From Clostridiaceae bacterium (GTDB lineage: Bacteria > Bacillota > Clostridia > Saccharofermentanales > DTU023): 42,055 nucleotides of DNA. The position numbers and the translations under genes were made by a program. The notes beneath the pieces were generated by a model, which ran no database searches, was not told where the DNA came from, and was given only the letters and a program-made list of their open reading frames with translations. The DNA is taken from the NCBI GenBank assembly GCA_012521015.1, contig JAAYNE010000102.1, forward strand, positions 1 to 42,055, given 5' to 3'. How positions within the stretch are numbered: position 1 is the first letter of the stretch; each line of letters starts with the position of its first letter. Positions 33,997-41,582 of this stretch are shown in pieces.

Positions 33997-34320
33997 ATGA
34001 AAAATAATAAAATGAACGAATCGGACAAGCATTCTTTAACCAGTGGAAGAAGGATGCAGGATAGCTTTCTAAACTATTGTAGAAAAAAAGAAATACCCGT
34101 AACTTTAGAAATGAACAATGCTTATACTGCAGATGGTTACATAGTAGGTTTCGATCAAGATAGTATTGTATTAGAGCAAAACGGAGCTCAGCAATTATAT
34201 TTTTTATCATCATTGTGCTGTATTAAGCCCAAAAACGATGTTAATTATATTTTCAATGAAGCATATCGTTATAAAAAAGTACTAAATCGATACCCTGAGT
34301 ACACCACGAACTATTCCTAG
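33997..34320 (+). CDS. hfq: divergent Hfq-like RNA chaperone (Sm fold)
   Basis: Hfq forms hexameric rings that bind small RNAs and A-rich RNA. Here residues 21-78 follow the Hfq pattern: QDSFLNYCRKKEIPVTLEMN, then GYIVGFDQDSIVLEQNG and QQLYFLSSLCCIKP. The proximal-face residues QD (21-22) and the GFD loop are kept, but the family YKH motif after the QQL is replaced by FLS (69-71). A basic N-terminal extension and about 30 C-terminal residues flank the core, giving 107 residues in all. AGGAGA sits 6 bases before ATG 33997; an ATG at 33992 stops at once. Position after miaA supports the call. Its 3' end overlaps lexA by 39 bases on the opposite strand. Confidence 0.8.
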   Translation: MKNNKMNESDKHSLTSGRRMQDSFLNYCRKKEIPVTLEMNNAYTADGYIVGFDQDSIVLEQNGAQQLYFLSSLCCIKPKNDVNYIFNEAYRYKKVLNRYPEYTTNYS

Positions 34321-34914
34321 AATTCTACAACCTTCGTGATCAAAGGGGATAGGCTTGTAAGCTGAGTTTTGAGGAATCAGAAATGGTTTGTCATCAATAA
34401 TTTTGAACGTTTTGACTGTTGCCTCATCTTCAATCAAGGCCACCACAATTTCGCCGGGATTTGCAGAGTCTTGTTTGTCAACAAATACGATATCCCCATC
34501 CATGATTGCAGCATCAATCATGGAATCCCCTTTGATTTCGAGAGCATATATATTAGGATAACGATCGAAATAATCAGGAATCGGAATGTTTCTTTCAATA
34601 TTTTCTACTGCTAAAATAGGTGAACCGGCTGTAATTTTGCCAATTAAAGGTGCTTGTCTGATGTCAGTTTTTAAATCTAATTCGGGAACAACAATAGCAC
34701 GACGCTTTCCATCGCTGTAAGTAATTCTGCCATCATCTTGCAGTCGATTTAAATGATTGTGAATGGTCGAAGTGGATTTAATCCCTACTCCTCTACAAAT
34801 ATCACGAACAGAAGGTGAGTAGGTGTTTTCACTTATATATTCGACAATAAAATTGTAAATTTTGTCTGAAGTTTCATCGACATTCGCTCTGGTAAAACGA
34901 TATTTTTCACTCAT
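34282..34914 (-). CDS. lexA: SOS repressor LexA
   Basis: LexA represses DNA-damage genes and cleaves itself when RecA filaments form. The winged HTH fills residues 1-70 (SPSVRDICRGVGIKSTSTIH). The cleavage site is Ala96-Gly97 in KITAGSPI, and the catalytic dyad is Ser131 (KGDSMIDA) and Lys168 (EATVKTF). At 210 residues it is full length. GGGAG lies 6 bases before ATG 34914, so the longer frame to 34935 was not used. Its promoter carries two palindromes, so it is likely autoregulated. The 3' end overlaps hfq by 39 bases, tail to tail. Confidence 0.96.
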   Translation of the reverse strand: MSEKYRFTRANVDETSDKIYNFIVEYISENTYSPSVRDICRGVGIKSTSTIHNHLNRLQDDGRITYSDGKRRAIVVPELDLKTDIRQAPLIGKITAGSPILAVENIERNIPIPDYFDRYPNIYALEIKGDSMIDAAIMDGDIVFVDKQDSANPGEIVVALIEDEATVKTFKIIDDKPFLIPQNSAYKPIPFDHEGCRILGIVRGVLRVSI

Positions 34915-34962
34915 AAGTAAACTCCCGAAAATCAAATAATAATCACATTAATTCTTAATAAA

Positions 34963-35002
34963 AATATAACAAAACAATTGTTCTATGTCAAACGATTGTT
35001 CC
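34963..35002 (-). promoter_or_regulatory. lexA promoter with two SOS-box-like palindromes
   Basis: Minus-strand TTGACA (complement of 34986-34991) and TATATT (complement of 34963-34968) are 17 bases apart. AACAATTGTT (34973-34982) lies inside the spacer and AACGATTGTT (34991-35000) overlaps the -35. Extended, both read GAACAAT(T/C)GTTT, 18 bases apart on the minus strand, and are likely LexA-binding sites for autoregulation. The rest of the 34915-35226 gap shows a TATAAT at 35183-35188 for the divergent gene but no good -35. Confidence 0.8.
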
Positions 35003-35226
35003 TTTTTAAAAAAATAACAAATTGATATATATTTTTAACAATTCATAATTGTAAATATAATGTATATAAGCATATTTATTGTATGTGTTAAATTGCTACA
35101 TTATGATTTCACATGCTTTGATATGATATATTTTTGATTTTTGAATGTGATTTCGAATGATGACTTCAAATTGGAAGATTGTTATAATATTAAAAATTGA
35201 AAAACAATATTTTAAGGGAATAATTA

Positions 35227-36033
35227 ATGAAATCAGACAATTTATACAGTTCAAATAGTTTAGACGGTTCAATTTATTTAGATAATTCAAATTTTGATAG
35301 CGAGCAAAATATCAATGACAATGCCGGAAATATTGAAAGCGATCAAATACCGATTCAAATCAAACGTGTCAATATATCAGAAAGCAATTCTGAACCCAAT
35401 GATTCTATAGCAAATAATATTGCCCCTAATCAACCAGCTCAACCTGCCGAATTAGAAATTGCAGAAATGATTACAAAGCCTTTAAAATCAGACCTTGTAG
35501 GATCGAATAGAAATGTTGTAAATGATGATACCATCATAAAAAAGCAAGCCATTGGATTAAATACTGAGACATTGAAACAATATTTGAAACCTGTGGAAAA
35601 AATTGATTCGCAAAATTATAATCCGGATAGAGATTTTGAGAAACCATGGGAAATTGATCGAAGAAAAGGTTCAAAAGTTTATGAGCTCATTGGTTATACA
35701 ACATTGAGTAAAATTCATCACGGTATAAAAAAAGATAATCGCCAATCCCTTTTAAAAAGAATCCTAATTGCGTTAATGTTATTCGTGATTATTTTTATTA
35801 TTTTATATGTTATGAATCCGATTAAAGATTTAGTTGATTTCAAAAGAATTATCGGAATCGAAAGTATGTATGGAGAAGATTATAGTGAACCGAAAAACAA
35901 TCGGGAACAAAGAGACATTAATAATGTAGAGAATAATATAGAAAAAAATCCAAATAATAAACGACAAATTTCAGATCCTAATTCTGAATCGTCAGAATTT
36001 CCAGAATCTACAGATGCTATAGAAACTGAATAA
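35227..36033 (+). CDS. single-span membrane protein divergent from lexA, unknown
   Basis: This is a 268-residue protein I do not recognise. The N-terminal 130 residues are hydrophilic and low in complexity (Asn, Ser, Asp, Ile). A short conserved-looking core (NPDRDFEKPWEIDRRKGSKV, then YELIGYTTLSKIHHGIKK, about 137-172) precedes one membrane span (about 180-197, ILIALMLFVIIFIILYVM). The last 70 residues are acidic and Asn-rich with no signature. Basic residues before the span predict a large cytoplasmic N-terminus. AGGGA lies about 10 bases before ATG. It is divergent from lexA, a place often held in Bacillota by the SOS division inhibitor gene yneA, but no LysM domain is seen. Confidence 0.65.
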   Translation: MKSDNLYSSNSLDGSIYLDNSNFDSEQNINDNAGNIESDQIPIQIKRVNISESNSEPNDSIANNIAPNQPAQPAELEIAEMITKPLKSDLVGSNRNVVNDDTIIKKQAIGLNTETLKQYLKPVEKIDSQNYNPDRDFEKPWEIDRRKGSKVYELIGYTTLSKIHHGIKKDNRQSLLKRILIALMLFVIIFIILYVMNPIKDLVDFKRIIGIESMYGEDYSEPKNNREQRDINNVENNIEKNPNNKRQISDPNSESSEFPESTDAIETE

Positions 36034-36615
36034 TGTTAACTAAAATATCCGTTTTGTCTAAAATATCCGAATAAATAATTCCATAAAAATTTATACCGAT
36101 TATATCTGGGATTTAATTGAATAATTTTATTAAAAGCAAGTTTAACTTTATTTTTCTTGCCAAACTTCGTAAAACTATTATTTTGCGAAGTTAAATTTGT
36201 CCACCTGATTAATTTAATAAATTTTTAAAATAATAATTATATATGGTAATTTTCTTTTTCTTCTATTTTAAATGCCTTTTTACTTCTGCCTTTACCTTCA
36301 CTTCTTCCTTTAAAGCTTTTGTCTTGCATCATAAGTTTCTATTATTTAATTATTTTTGATTTTTTTTAAAACAAAAATTCCTGATAATTTTCTAGAGAGT
36401 ATCTTTTTTATTTCCTCATTCATGTTATATATATTATTTATTCGGCATTCGATAACTTTCATTTCAAAATATTTAAATTCGACATCTGTTCTTGAATACT
36501 GGTAAAATGTTAAGACGTTTTAGAATGATTAAATTATAGAGTGAAATTTTACTGATCCCTCTTAACAATTTACTTATTCGACTGTAATTAATTTATAGAG
36601 GGCTAATCTTAATCT
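36034..36615. other. AT-rich gap with hairpin and possible promoter
   Basis: No convincing gene was found. A 12-base-pair inverted repeat (36163-36174 with 36181-36192, AACTTCGTAAAA and near complement) could end the upstream gene, though its T tail is poor. A minus-strand frame at 36237-36332 could encode 31 basic residues with a repeated KGRS motif but has no ribosome site. TCGACA (36479-36484) and TAAAAT (36503-36508, with TG one base upstream) are 18 bases apart and may be the promoter of the lipid kinase gene. Confidence 0.45.
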
Positions 36616-37635
36616 ATGAGAAAACATGTTTTATTTCTTTTTAGTAATCGCGAGGCAAAAGTTCACAAAGATGTTATTGCTACTATCAAAGATTTTTCTG
36701 ACAAAAACCACAACTTGGGTATCTACTATTTAATCACCCAGCATGCTGACCATATAAAAGAATTAGTCAGAGATTTTGTTCTTAAATATGCTGAACAAGG
36801 CATTGTTTTTATTGCCGGAGGAGATGGTAGTATTAACGAAGCTACTAATGTAATCGCGAATTTACAGACTAAAACCGCTCTGGGTGTTCTCCCCTTCGGT
36901 ACAGCAAATGATTTTTGCAAATTACATTATAAAAAATTTAATTTAGATAATTTCTTAAATGATTTGTCTCAACTAAAAATTGCTCCGATTGACCTCTTAC
37001 AACTTACCGGAAATTTGCAGCTTATGGGTGATGGTCCGGATACAATTTTCAATAATGATTCGGTATTAATTCAATCGACATATGTCGTGAACGTTGCGAG
37101 TATCGGACTTGATACAGAAATTCTTAATACAGCCTTTCATTACTTGTATAAATATCCTTGGCTCAAAGGTTCTGCTTATACATTTGCAGTTTTAAAACAT
37201 TTTTTTGCTTTACATAGCAGAGAATATATTTTTTCGTTTAATGATCAAAATCATCAGATTGATAGCCTATTAGCTGCTTTTTGCAACGGTGGTTTTTACG
37301 GTAACGGCTTTAACCCGGCTCCTAGCTGTGATCTGCAGGACGATCTATTAAATTATGTAATTGCTCCTAAGCTAAGCCACTTACAATTTGCCAAGTTAGC
37401 AATTCATTACAGTAAAGGCTCAATCGAAACTCAGAAAGATAAGATGAAGATAGGTTTATTAAATAAAATTTCGGTCAGAGCAGCTGACGGCAAAGCTTTT
37501 ATTGGCAATTTTGACGGAATCATCTTTAAAACGGAGCATTTGCAAATTGATGTTATTTCCCGAAAAATACTGTTTGCTTTTGTCGGTGACTACTCACAAA
37601 GGCTAATTACAGATAAATCAACGATAATTGATTAA
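36616..37635 (+). CDS. diacylglycerol/lipid kinase family protein (DgkB/YegS-like)
   Basis: This is a 339-residue kinase of the DAG-kinase catalytic family, which phosphorylates diacylglycerol or a related lipid at the membrane. The nucleotide-binding motif is GGDGSINE (68-75), then PFGTANDF (about 93-100). The C-terminal beta-sandwich includes FCNGGFYGNGFNPAPSCDLQ (about 223-242) and FIGNFDGI near the end. Whether the substrate is diacylglycerol (as for DgkB) or another lipid cannot be told. It stands alone; the next gene is on the other strand. Confidence 0.9.
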   Translation: MRKHVLFLFSNREAKVHKDVIATIKDFSDKNHNLGIYYLITQHADHIKELVRDFVLKYAEQGIVFIAGGDGSINEATNVIANLQTKTALGVLPFGTANDFCKLHYKKFNLDNFLNDLSQLKIAPIDLLQLTGNLQLMGDGPDTIFNNDSVLIQSTYVVNVASIGLDTEILNTAFHYLYKYPWLKGSAYTFAVLKHFFALHSREYIFSFNDQNHQIDSLLAAFCNGGFYGNGFNPAPSCDLQDDLLNYVIAPKLSHLQFAKLAIHYSKGSIETQKDKMKIGLLNKISVRAADGKAFIGNFDGIIFKTEHLQIDVISRKILFAFVGDYSQRLITDKSTIID

Positions 37636-37706
37636 TACAAACTAGAGAACAAGCTCGGATTCGTATAATGCAGATCGGAAATAAAACGTGTTTTTATTTT
37701 GTCTTC

Positions 37707-38450
37707 TTAGAAAAATAATTTTAATGAAGCAACAAAAGTCAAGGCTATCATAAGCTTCCTAAAAAGATTCTCGTTCATTTTTTTCACAATAATTGCTCCC
37801 AATATTCCTCCGATAATAATAAGCGGGGTCATATACAGAGCGATGAGTAGAGTTTCATTAGTTATATTTTTCCAGAAAAATATCTGCAGAGGAACCTTTG
37901 AGACGTTGACTATAAAGAAAAACCAAGCAGTTATACCTAAATATTTTGCTTTGTCCACCCCTTTAGCAAGGAGATAAACGCTAAAGATCGGACCTGCTGC
38001 ATTGCCTATCATGGAGGTAAATCCGCAGAGAATTCCTGTCAAGGCATAGAACCACCAGCCTGAAGGAAGATGAACTTTTCCTTTTTTTACTTCAAAATAA
38101 ACGAGAATAGCCAGACCGATAAGTACAGATATGGCTATAAGGATTTTAAACTCATAATCATTTATTTGATTACCTAAGACAAGCCCTAAGCCAACTCCCA
38201 TATAAGCCCAAGGCAAAAGATTGAGTATATCCTTCTTTTCCGCTGATTGTCTATAATAGAAAAGCCCCAATATATCTCCAACAATTAGCATAGGCAGCAA
38301 AATCCCCGTAGATGCCATTCCGCCAAATATTTCAGCAAGAATAGGAATAACGAGGGTTATAATGCCGGTAAGCCCGGTCTTGGAAATGCCTATTACAAAG
38401 GCGACGACCATCAAAGCTATCCATTGACTTATTTCCAATTGATTTAACAT
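37707..38450 (-). CDS. TauE/SafE (TSUP) family membrane transporter
   Basis: This is a 247-residue protein with about eight hydrophobic spans typical of the TauE/SafE family, linked to export of sulfite, sulfoacetate or related anions. The first span contains VVAFVIGISKTGLTGIITL, and the mirrored second half has TGILCGFTSMIGNAAGPIFS, matching the two-fold repeat of the family. The frame is open up to 38567, but AGAGGA is 6 bases before ATG 38450, and the longer frame would run into the neighbouring gene, so the shorter start was chosen. Substrate unknown. Confidence 0.88.
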   Translation of the reverse strand: MLNQLEISQWIALMVVAFVIGISKTGLTGIITLVIPILAEIFGGMASTGILLPMLIVGDILGLFYYRQSAEKKDILNLLPWAYMGVGLGLVLGNQINDYEFKILIAISVLIGLAILVYFEVKKGKVHLPSGWWFYALTGILCGFTSMIGNAAGPIFSVYLLAKGVDKAKYLGITAWFFFIVNVSKVPLQIFFWKNITNETLLIALYMTPLIIIGGILGAIIVKKMNENLFRKLMIALTFVASLKLFF

Positions 38451-38530
38451 ATTATTTCCTCTTCTTCTTCCTATACTTGGTTCTGTTAGCTTTAAAATTA
38501 AAGATAGATCTGAAAAAGCAAATTTGCTTT

Positions 38531-38890
38531 TTATCTTTTTTCCCATTTGTAGCCACACGATTGGCAAACTGCAAAGGATTTTTGCACATTATAAATTTTA
38601 TTTGCTTTTCGCATTATTTTTGTAACAAACTCCGGATCTCTCATATTTAATGTGGTAATTTTTTCTTTTCTGATTATAACCCAAATAACCTTAACCGGAA
38701 AAATCAAAAACCATTTAAATATCAAATAAGAAATATAAAATAAATACTTTAAGCCCCACTTAAATACTAACCACGCCCAGTAAAAAACACCAAATAGTAT
38801 AGTAAGTATACATCCATATCCTTTTTTATAATGTTGTTCATTGATGATTTGGACACTAATGTTTTCCGATGAACACCTTGGACATTTCAT
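38531..38890 (-). CDS. small membrane protein framed by a split zinc ribbon
   Basis: This is a 119-residue protein with a CPRC pair at the N-terminus (Cys3, Cys6) and a CQSC pair near the C-terminus (Cys109, Cys112, in CQSCGYKWEKR). Together they would make one zinc ribbon. Between them lies a hydrophobic stretch of two to three aromatic-rich spans (about 24-73, ILTILFGVFYWAWLVFKW and WFLIFPVKVIWVII). Both ends would be cytoplasmic. GGAGG is 8 bases before ATG. It is 80 bases upstream of the TauE-like gene on the same strand. Function unknown. Confidence 0.7.
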   Translation of the reverse strand: MKCPRCSSENISVQIINEQHYKKGYGCILTILFGVFYWAWLVFKWGLKYLFYISYLIFKWFLIFPVKVIWVIIRKEKITTLNMRDPEFVTKIMRKANKIYNVQKSFAVCQSCGYKWEKR

Positions 38891-39159
38891 TTTTATCCTC
38901 CGCTATCTTTAAACATAATTAGTCACTTTAACTATTTAAATAGACTGAAAGTACCTCTTTCTAACATTCGTCCTCTATTTGAATGAAAGATTGAACTTTC
39001 TATAAAAGATGTTTATTATACTTTAAATGTTAGCTTGGATTTCCATCCAATCAGCATAATAAATTTACACCATTTCTAGTGGTTTTACAAATCGAATACT
39101 TAACAACCGGAAAACAGGATGATTGAAATATTAAGTCAGATGTGTGAAGGAACTGATAA

Positions 39160-39696
39160 ATGCGACTGTTCATAGCCATAAACTTCAATACGGAAATACG
39201 ATCGCGATTAGTCACACTACGTGACGAGTTGCGGATTGATTCGACAAAAGGACGCTTCAGCGCGCCAGAAAACTTACACCTGACACTTATCTTTTTAGGA
39301 GAATGCGATGAAAAACAAGCTGCTGATGTGAAGGCCGCTATGGATGCGGTCGAATTCAAAGCTTTTACACTTAATATTGGTTGTACCGGGCTTTTCAAAC
39401 GAAGTGGCGGCGACATATGGTGGGCAGGCGTAAGCGGCAGCAAACAGTTGACAAAACTATACGACAAGCTGATAAAAAAACTGACTGAATTCGGTTTTCG
39501 AATAGAAAAACGCAAATTCAGTCCGCACATTACGCTTGGAAGAGAGATCATCACAAAAGCTTCTCCTCGCATGTTCGAAGAATTCGGACAAACAATTGAC
39601 AGAATCGAACTCATGAAATCGGAACGAATTGCCGGTAAACTGACATACACGGTGATACACGTGACTAACGCCGGCAGGTGCTATAAAAGTAACTGA
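39160..39696 (+). CDS. thpR: RNA 2',3'-cyclic phosphodiesterase
   Basis: This is a 178-residue member of the 2H phosphoesterase family (LigT/ThpR), which hydrolyses 2',3'-cyclic phosphates on RNA ends and can act as an RNA ligase in the reverse direction. Both catalytic HxTx motifs are present: HLTL with His40/Thr42 and HITL with His123/Thr125. The start MRLFIAINF is typical. AAGGA lies 9 bases before ATG. It stands alone between minus-strand genes and is by eye richer in G+C than the core block. Confidence 0.92.
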   Translation: MRLFIAINFNTEIRSRLVTLRDELRIDSTKGRFSAPENLHLTLIFLGECDEKQAADVKAAMDAVEFKAFTLNIGCTGLFKRSGGDIWWAGVSGSKQLTKLYDKLIKKLTEFGFRIEKRKFSPHITLGREIITKASPRMFEEFGQTIDRIELMKSERIAGKLTYTVIHVTNAGRCYKSN

Positions 39697-39819
39697 AAAA
39701 GAGATTATGACAAATAGCCTAAATTCGAACCAATCTTCAAAACCACCAAATCAAATTGAATAAAAACTATACCAAAACGCAAACTCTTAAACAATAGAAG
39801 TTTTCGTTTATAATAAGGT

Positions 39820-40287
39820 CTATTTATCGAACAAGACAAGATTTACTTCAATATCATGCTCCTTCAGAAAATCTTGAATTGCAGAAGTTGCAACTTGAAG
39901 AGCTTCGTTTTTAGGGTAACCGTAAATCCCGCTTGAAATGAGTGGAAAAGCAATGCTTTCGCATTCATTTTCGATTGCAACTCGGAGAGATTCCGTATAG
40001 GCGGAACGCAGGAGTCTTTCACTTTCTTCGGGACTCTGTTTTTTATAAACAGGACCTGCTGTATGAATAACAAACTTAGAGGGCAAATCGAATCCCGGAG
40101 TGATGACCGCCTCCCCTGTTTGAATTGGAGCAAGCTTGTCACAGGCTGCTTGAAGTTTAGTTGGTCCGGCCGCCCTAAAAATAGCTCCGCAAACTCCGCC
40201 GCCCATTTTCAGTTCAGTGTTGGCAGCATTGACTATCGCATCAACTTCCATTTTTGTTATGTCTTGACGGATTATAGTAAACGGCAT
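39820..40287 (-). CDS. macro-domain protein (ADP-ribose derivative hydrolase)
   Basis: This is a 155-residue protein consisting of one macro domain. It binds ADP-ribose and probably removes acetyl or ADP-ribose groups, as in YmdB-type O-acetyl-ADP-ribose deacetylases. Signatures are DAIVNAANTELKMGGGVCGA (about 15-34), the TPGFDLPSKFVIHTAGP strand and FPLISSGIYGYP (about 118-129). It ends at LVLFDK, about ten residues short of many relatives that continue past this strand, so a slightly truncated tail is possible. AGAAGGA lies before ATG. Confidence 0.9.
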   Translation of the reverse strand: MPFTIIRQDITKMEVDAIVNAANTELKMGGGVCGAIFRAAGPTKLQAACDKLAPIQTGEAVITPGFDLPSKFVIHTAGPVYKKQSPEESERLLRSAYTESLRVAIENECESIAFPLISSGIYGYPKNEALQVATSAIQDFLKEHDIEVNLVLFDK

Positions 40288-40542
40288 AATAATTCCTTCT
40301 CTCAGTCATTTGTGAATTCACCCCTTAATTCTAACATCAGATAAGCAAATTCACATAATTATAAACACCTTAAAATAACATTAGATTATTTCTTATTGAC
40401 TCCAGACCCAGACTATACGTAATATCCTAATATCTTTGCTTATATCCTTTTAGTCTGCACTTCTCTGCACTTTGTTGTCTTAGAAAAATATGACTATAAC
40501 TCAGGAAAAATCAATTAACTTCATACGAAATCTTGATAAGAT

Positions 40543-40573
40543 AAAAAACGGCTCTGCAAGAAATACAGAACCG
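40543..40573 (-). terminator. intrinsic terminator of the two-gene membrane operon
   Basis: On the minus strand CGGTTCTG and CAGAGCCG (complement of 40566-40573 and 40549-40556) form a stem with one mismatch and a 9-base loop, followed by TTTTTT. It lies 16 bases past the stop codon at 40589. The rest of the 40288-40588 gap shows nothing recognisable. Confidence 0.75.
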
Positions 40574-40588
40574 CCTATCTGCTATCTT

Positions 40589-40903
40589 TTATTTTTTCTT
40601 AAATAGCGTTGCCTTAACAACACCCTTGGGATCTTTCACAAGCAGAATAATGAGCCAAATGATAAGGCCCAGAGCGACAACGGACAATCCAAGATAAAAA
40701 TCGTTAAGCATATCAAGTGGATCCGGAGTGAAGTACTCAGCTCCAAGTTCGGCATACTCAAAGATCGCATCAATAAGCCACATGAGAGAAGCACCCCAAT
40801 ACATCCAGCAGAGGATGCTGACCTTCATCTCGCTTTTGGGAGCACCTTTGTACCAGAGGATTGTACAGATTATTGCTGCAAATACAGTTGTTAATAGAGT
40901 CAT
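40589..40903 (-). CDS. small membrane protein, second of a pair, unknown
   Basis: This is a 104-residue protein I do not recognise, with about three hydrophobic spans (2-17, 27-45 and 71-90) and an acidic loop between (EYAELGAEYFTPDPLDM). Its short basic tail ends KATLFKKK. It overlaps the preceding gene by 4 bases (ATGA) and has GAGGAGG 10 bases before ATG, so the two are made together and probably form one complex. Confidence 0.65.
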   Translation of the reverse strand: MTLLTTVFAAIICTILWYKGAPKSEMKVSILCWMYWGASLMWLIDAIFEYAELGAEYFTPDPLDMLNDFYLGLSVVALGLIIWLIILLVKDPKGVVKATLFKKK

Positions 40904-41322
40904 TTTAATATATCCTCCTCTGCTATTTTAGGAGCACGAAGCGCTCTCTTTTCAATAACAGAAGAAACTGCAAGCATACCAACCCAAACAGCTGTGATAA
41001 GAGCTGCCATCATTACACCGGCGCTGCCCATTTCTGCAAACATTTCAGCAGTTTCGCCACTTTTGACCGCAGTCAGGAACGGGAAATAAGGAATAACTTC
41101 ACCATGCCACACATGCTCAAAAGCAAGTAAGACCGAGCCACCCCAAAGCAGCTTGTTAAGCCATCCAAGTTTGGTGGAAAATGGAATTTTGGTTGCTTCC
41201 TCAACAGAACCATCAGCAGAAAGAGATACCTCGACAGACTCTTCCTTTTCCTTGGATTTCATTACCTTTGCAGCTACCGTTGTGATGACTGCTTCAGCAG
41301 CCGGAACAAGAAAACAGGCCAT
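40900..41322 (-). CDS. membrane protein, first of a pair, unknown
   Basis: This is a 140-residue protein I cannot name. It begins MACFLVPAAEAVITTVAAKV, which looks like a hydrophobic helix carrying one Cys. An acidic linker (about 22-45) and two more spans follow (about 55-70 and 97-118). HVWHGEVIPYFPF lies in an aromatic-rich loop between them and contains two His that could bind a metal or cofactor. AGGAGGT is 8 bases before ATG. It is co-translated with the next gene through an ATGA overlap. Confidence 0.65.
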   Translation of the reverse strand: MACFLVPAAEAVITTVAAKVMKSKEKEESVEVSLSADGSVEEATKIPFSTKLGWLNKLLWGGSVLLAFEHVWHGEVIPYFPFLTAVKSGETAEMFAEMGSAGVMMAALITAVWVGMLAVSSVIEKRALRAPKIAEEDILK

Positions 41323-41582
41323 AATTATGTACCTCCTAATATTTCAGGTAGCAGTATACAAAAAAGACCTACCATTTCTCTCCTGAGAAATCCGTACGCC
41401 CTCATAGCACACATAATCTACCTGTGTTTTCGTTGAAAATTTGTCTACATTTTTGGACACTTCAGCGTCCTTGTTTAGCTTCATGCTGAACACATATATT
41501 CTATCATTTTTTCGGCAAATCATCAATAATACGAATCGAATCAAAAAAATGTACCTGAAAAATTATACGTTATATCAGAATA
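41323..41582. other. leader and control region before the membrane pair
   Basis: The stretch contains a short perfect hairpin (TTTCTC/GAGAAA, about 41375-41390). A minus-strand frame (41344-41544) whose inner ATG would encode about 46 residues (MKLNKDAEVSKNVDKFS) lacks a ribosome site, so it was not called as a gene. No clear promoter was found. The upstream SH3-repeat gene on the same strand ends at 41583. Confidence 0.4.

Noticed and set aside
36237-36332. 31-residue basic minus-strand frame with KGRS repeats
   Set aside because: No ribosome binding site or promoter; likely a chance frame in AT-rich DNA, noted only in the gap description.
39051-39650. 199-residue minus-strand frame
   Set aside because: Antisense to the clear thpR gene with both HxTx motifs; no signature of its own.
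41344-41544. 66-residue minus-strand frame before the membrane protein pair
   Set aside because: No ribosome site at either possible start and no recognisable domain; kept as part of the leader description.
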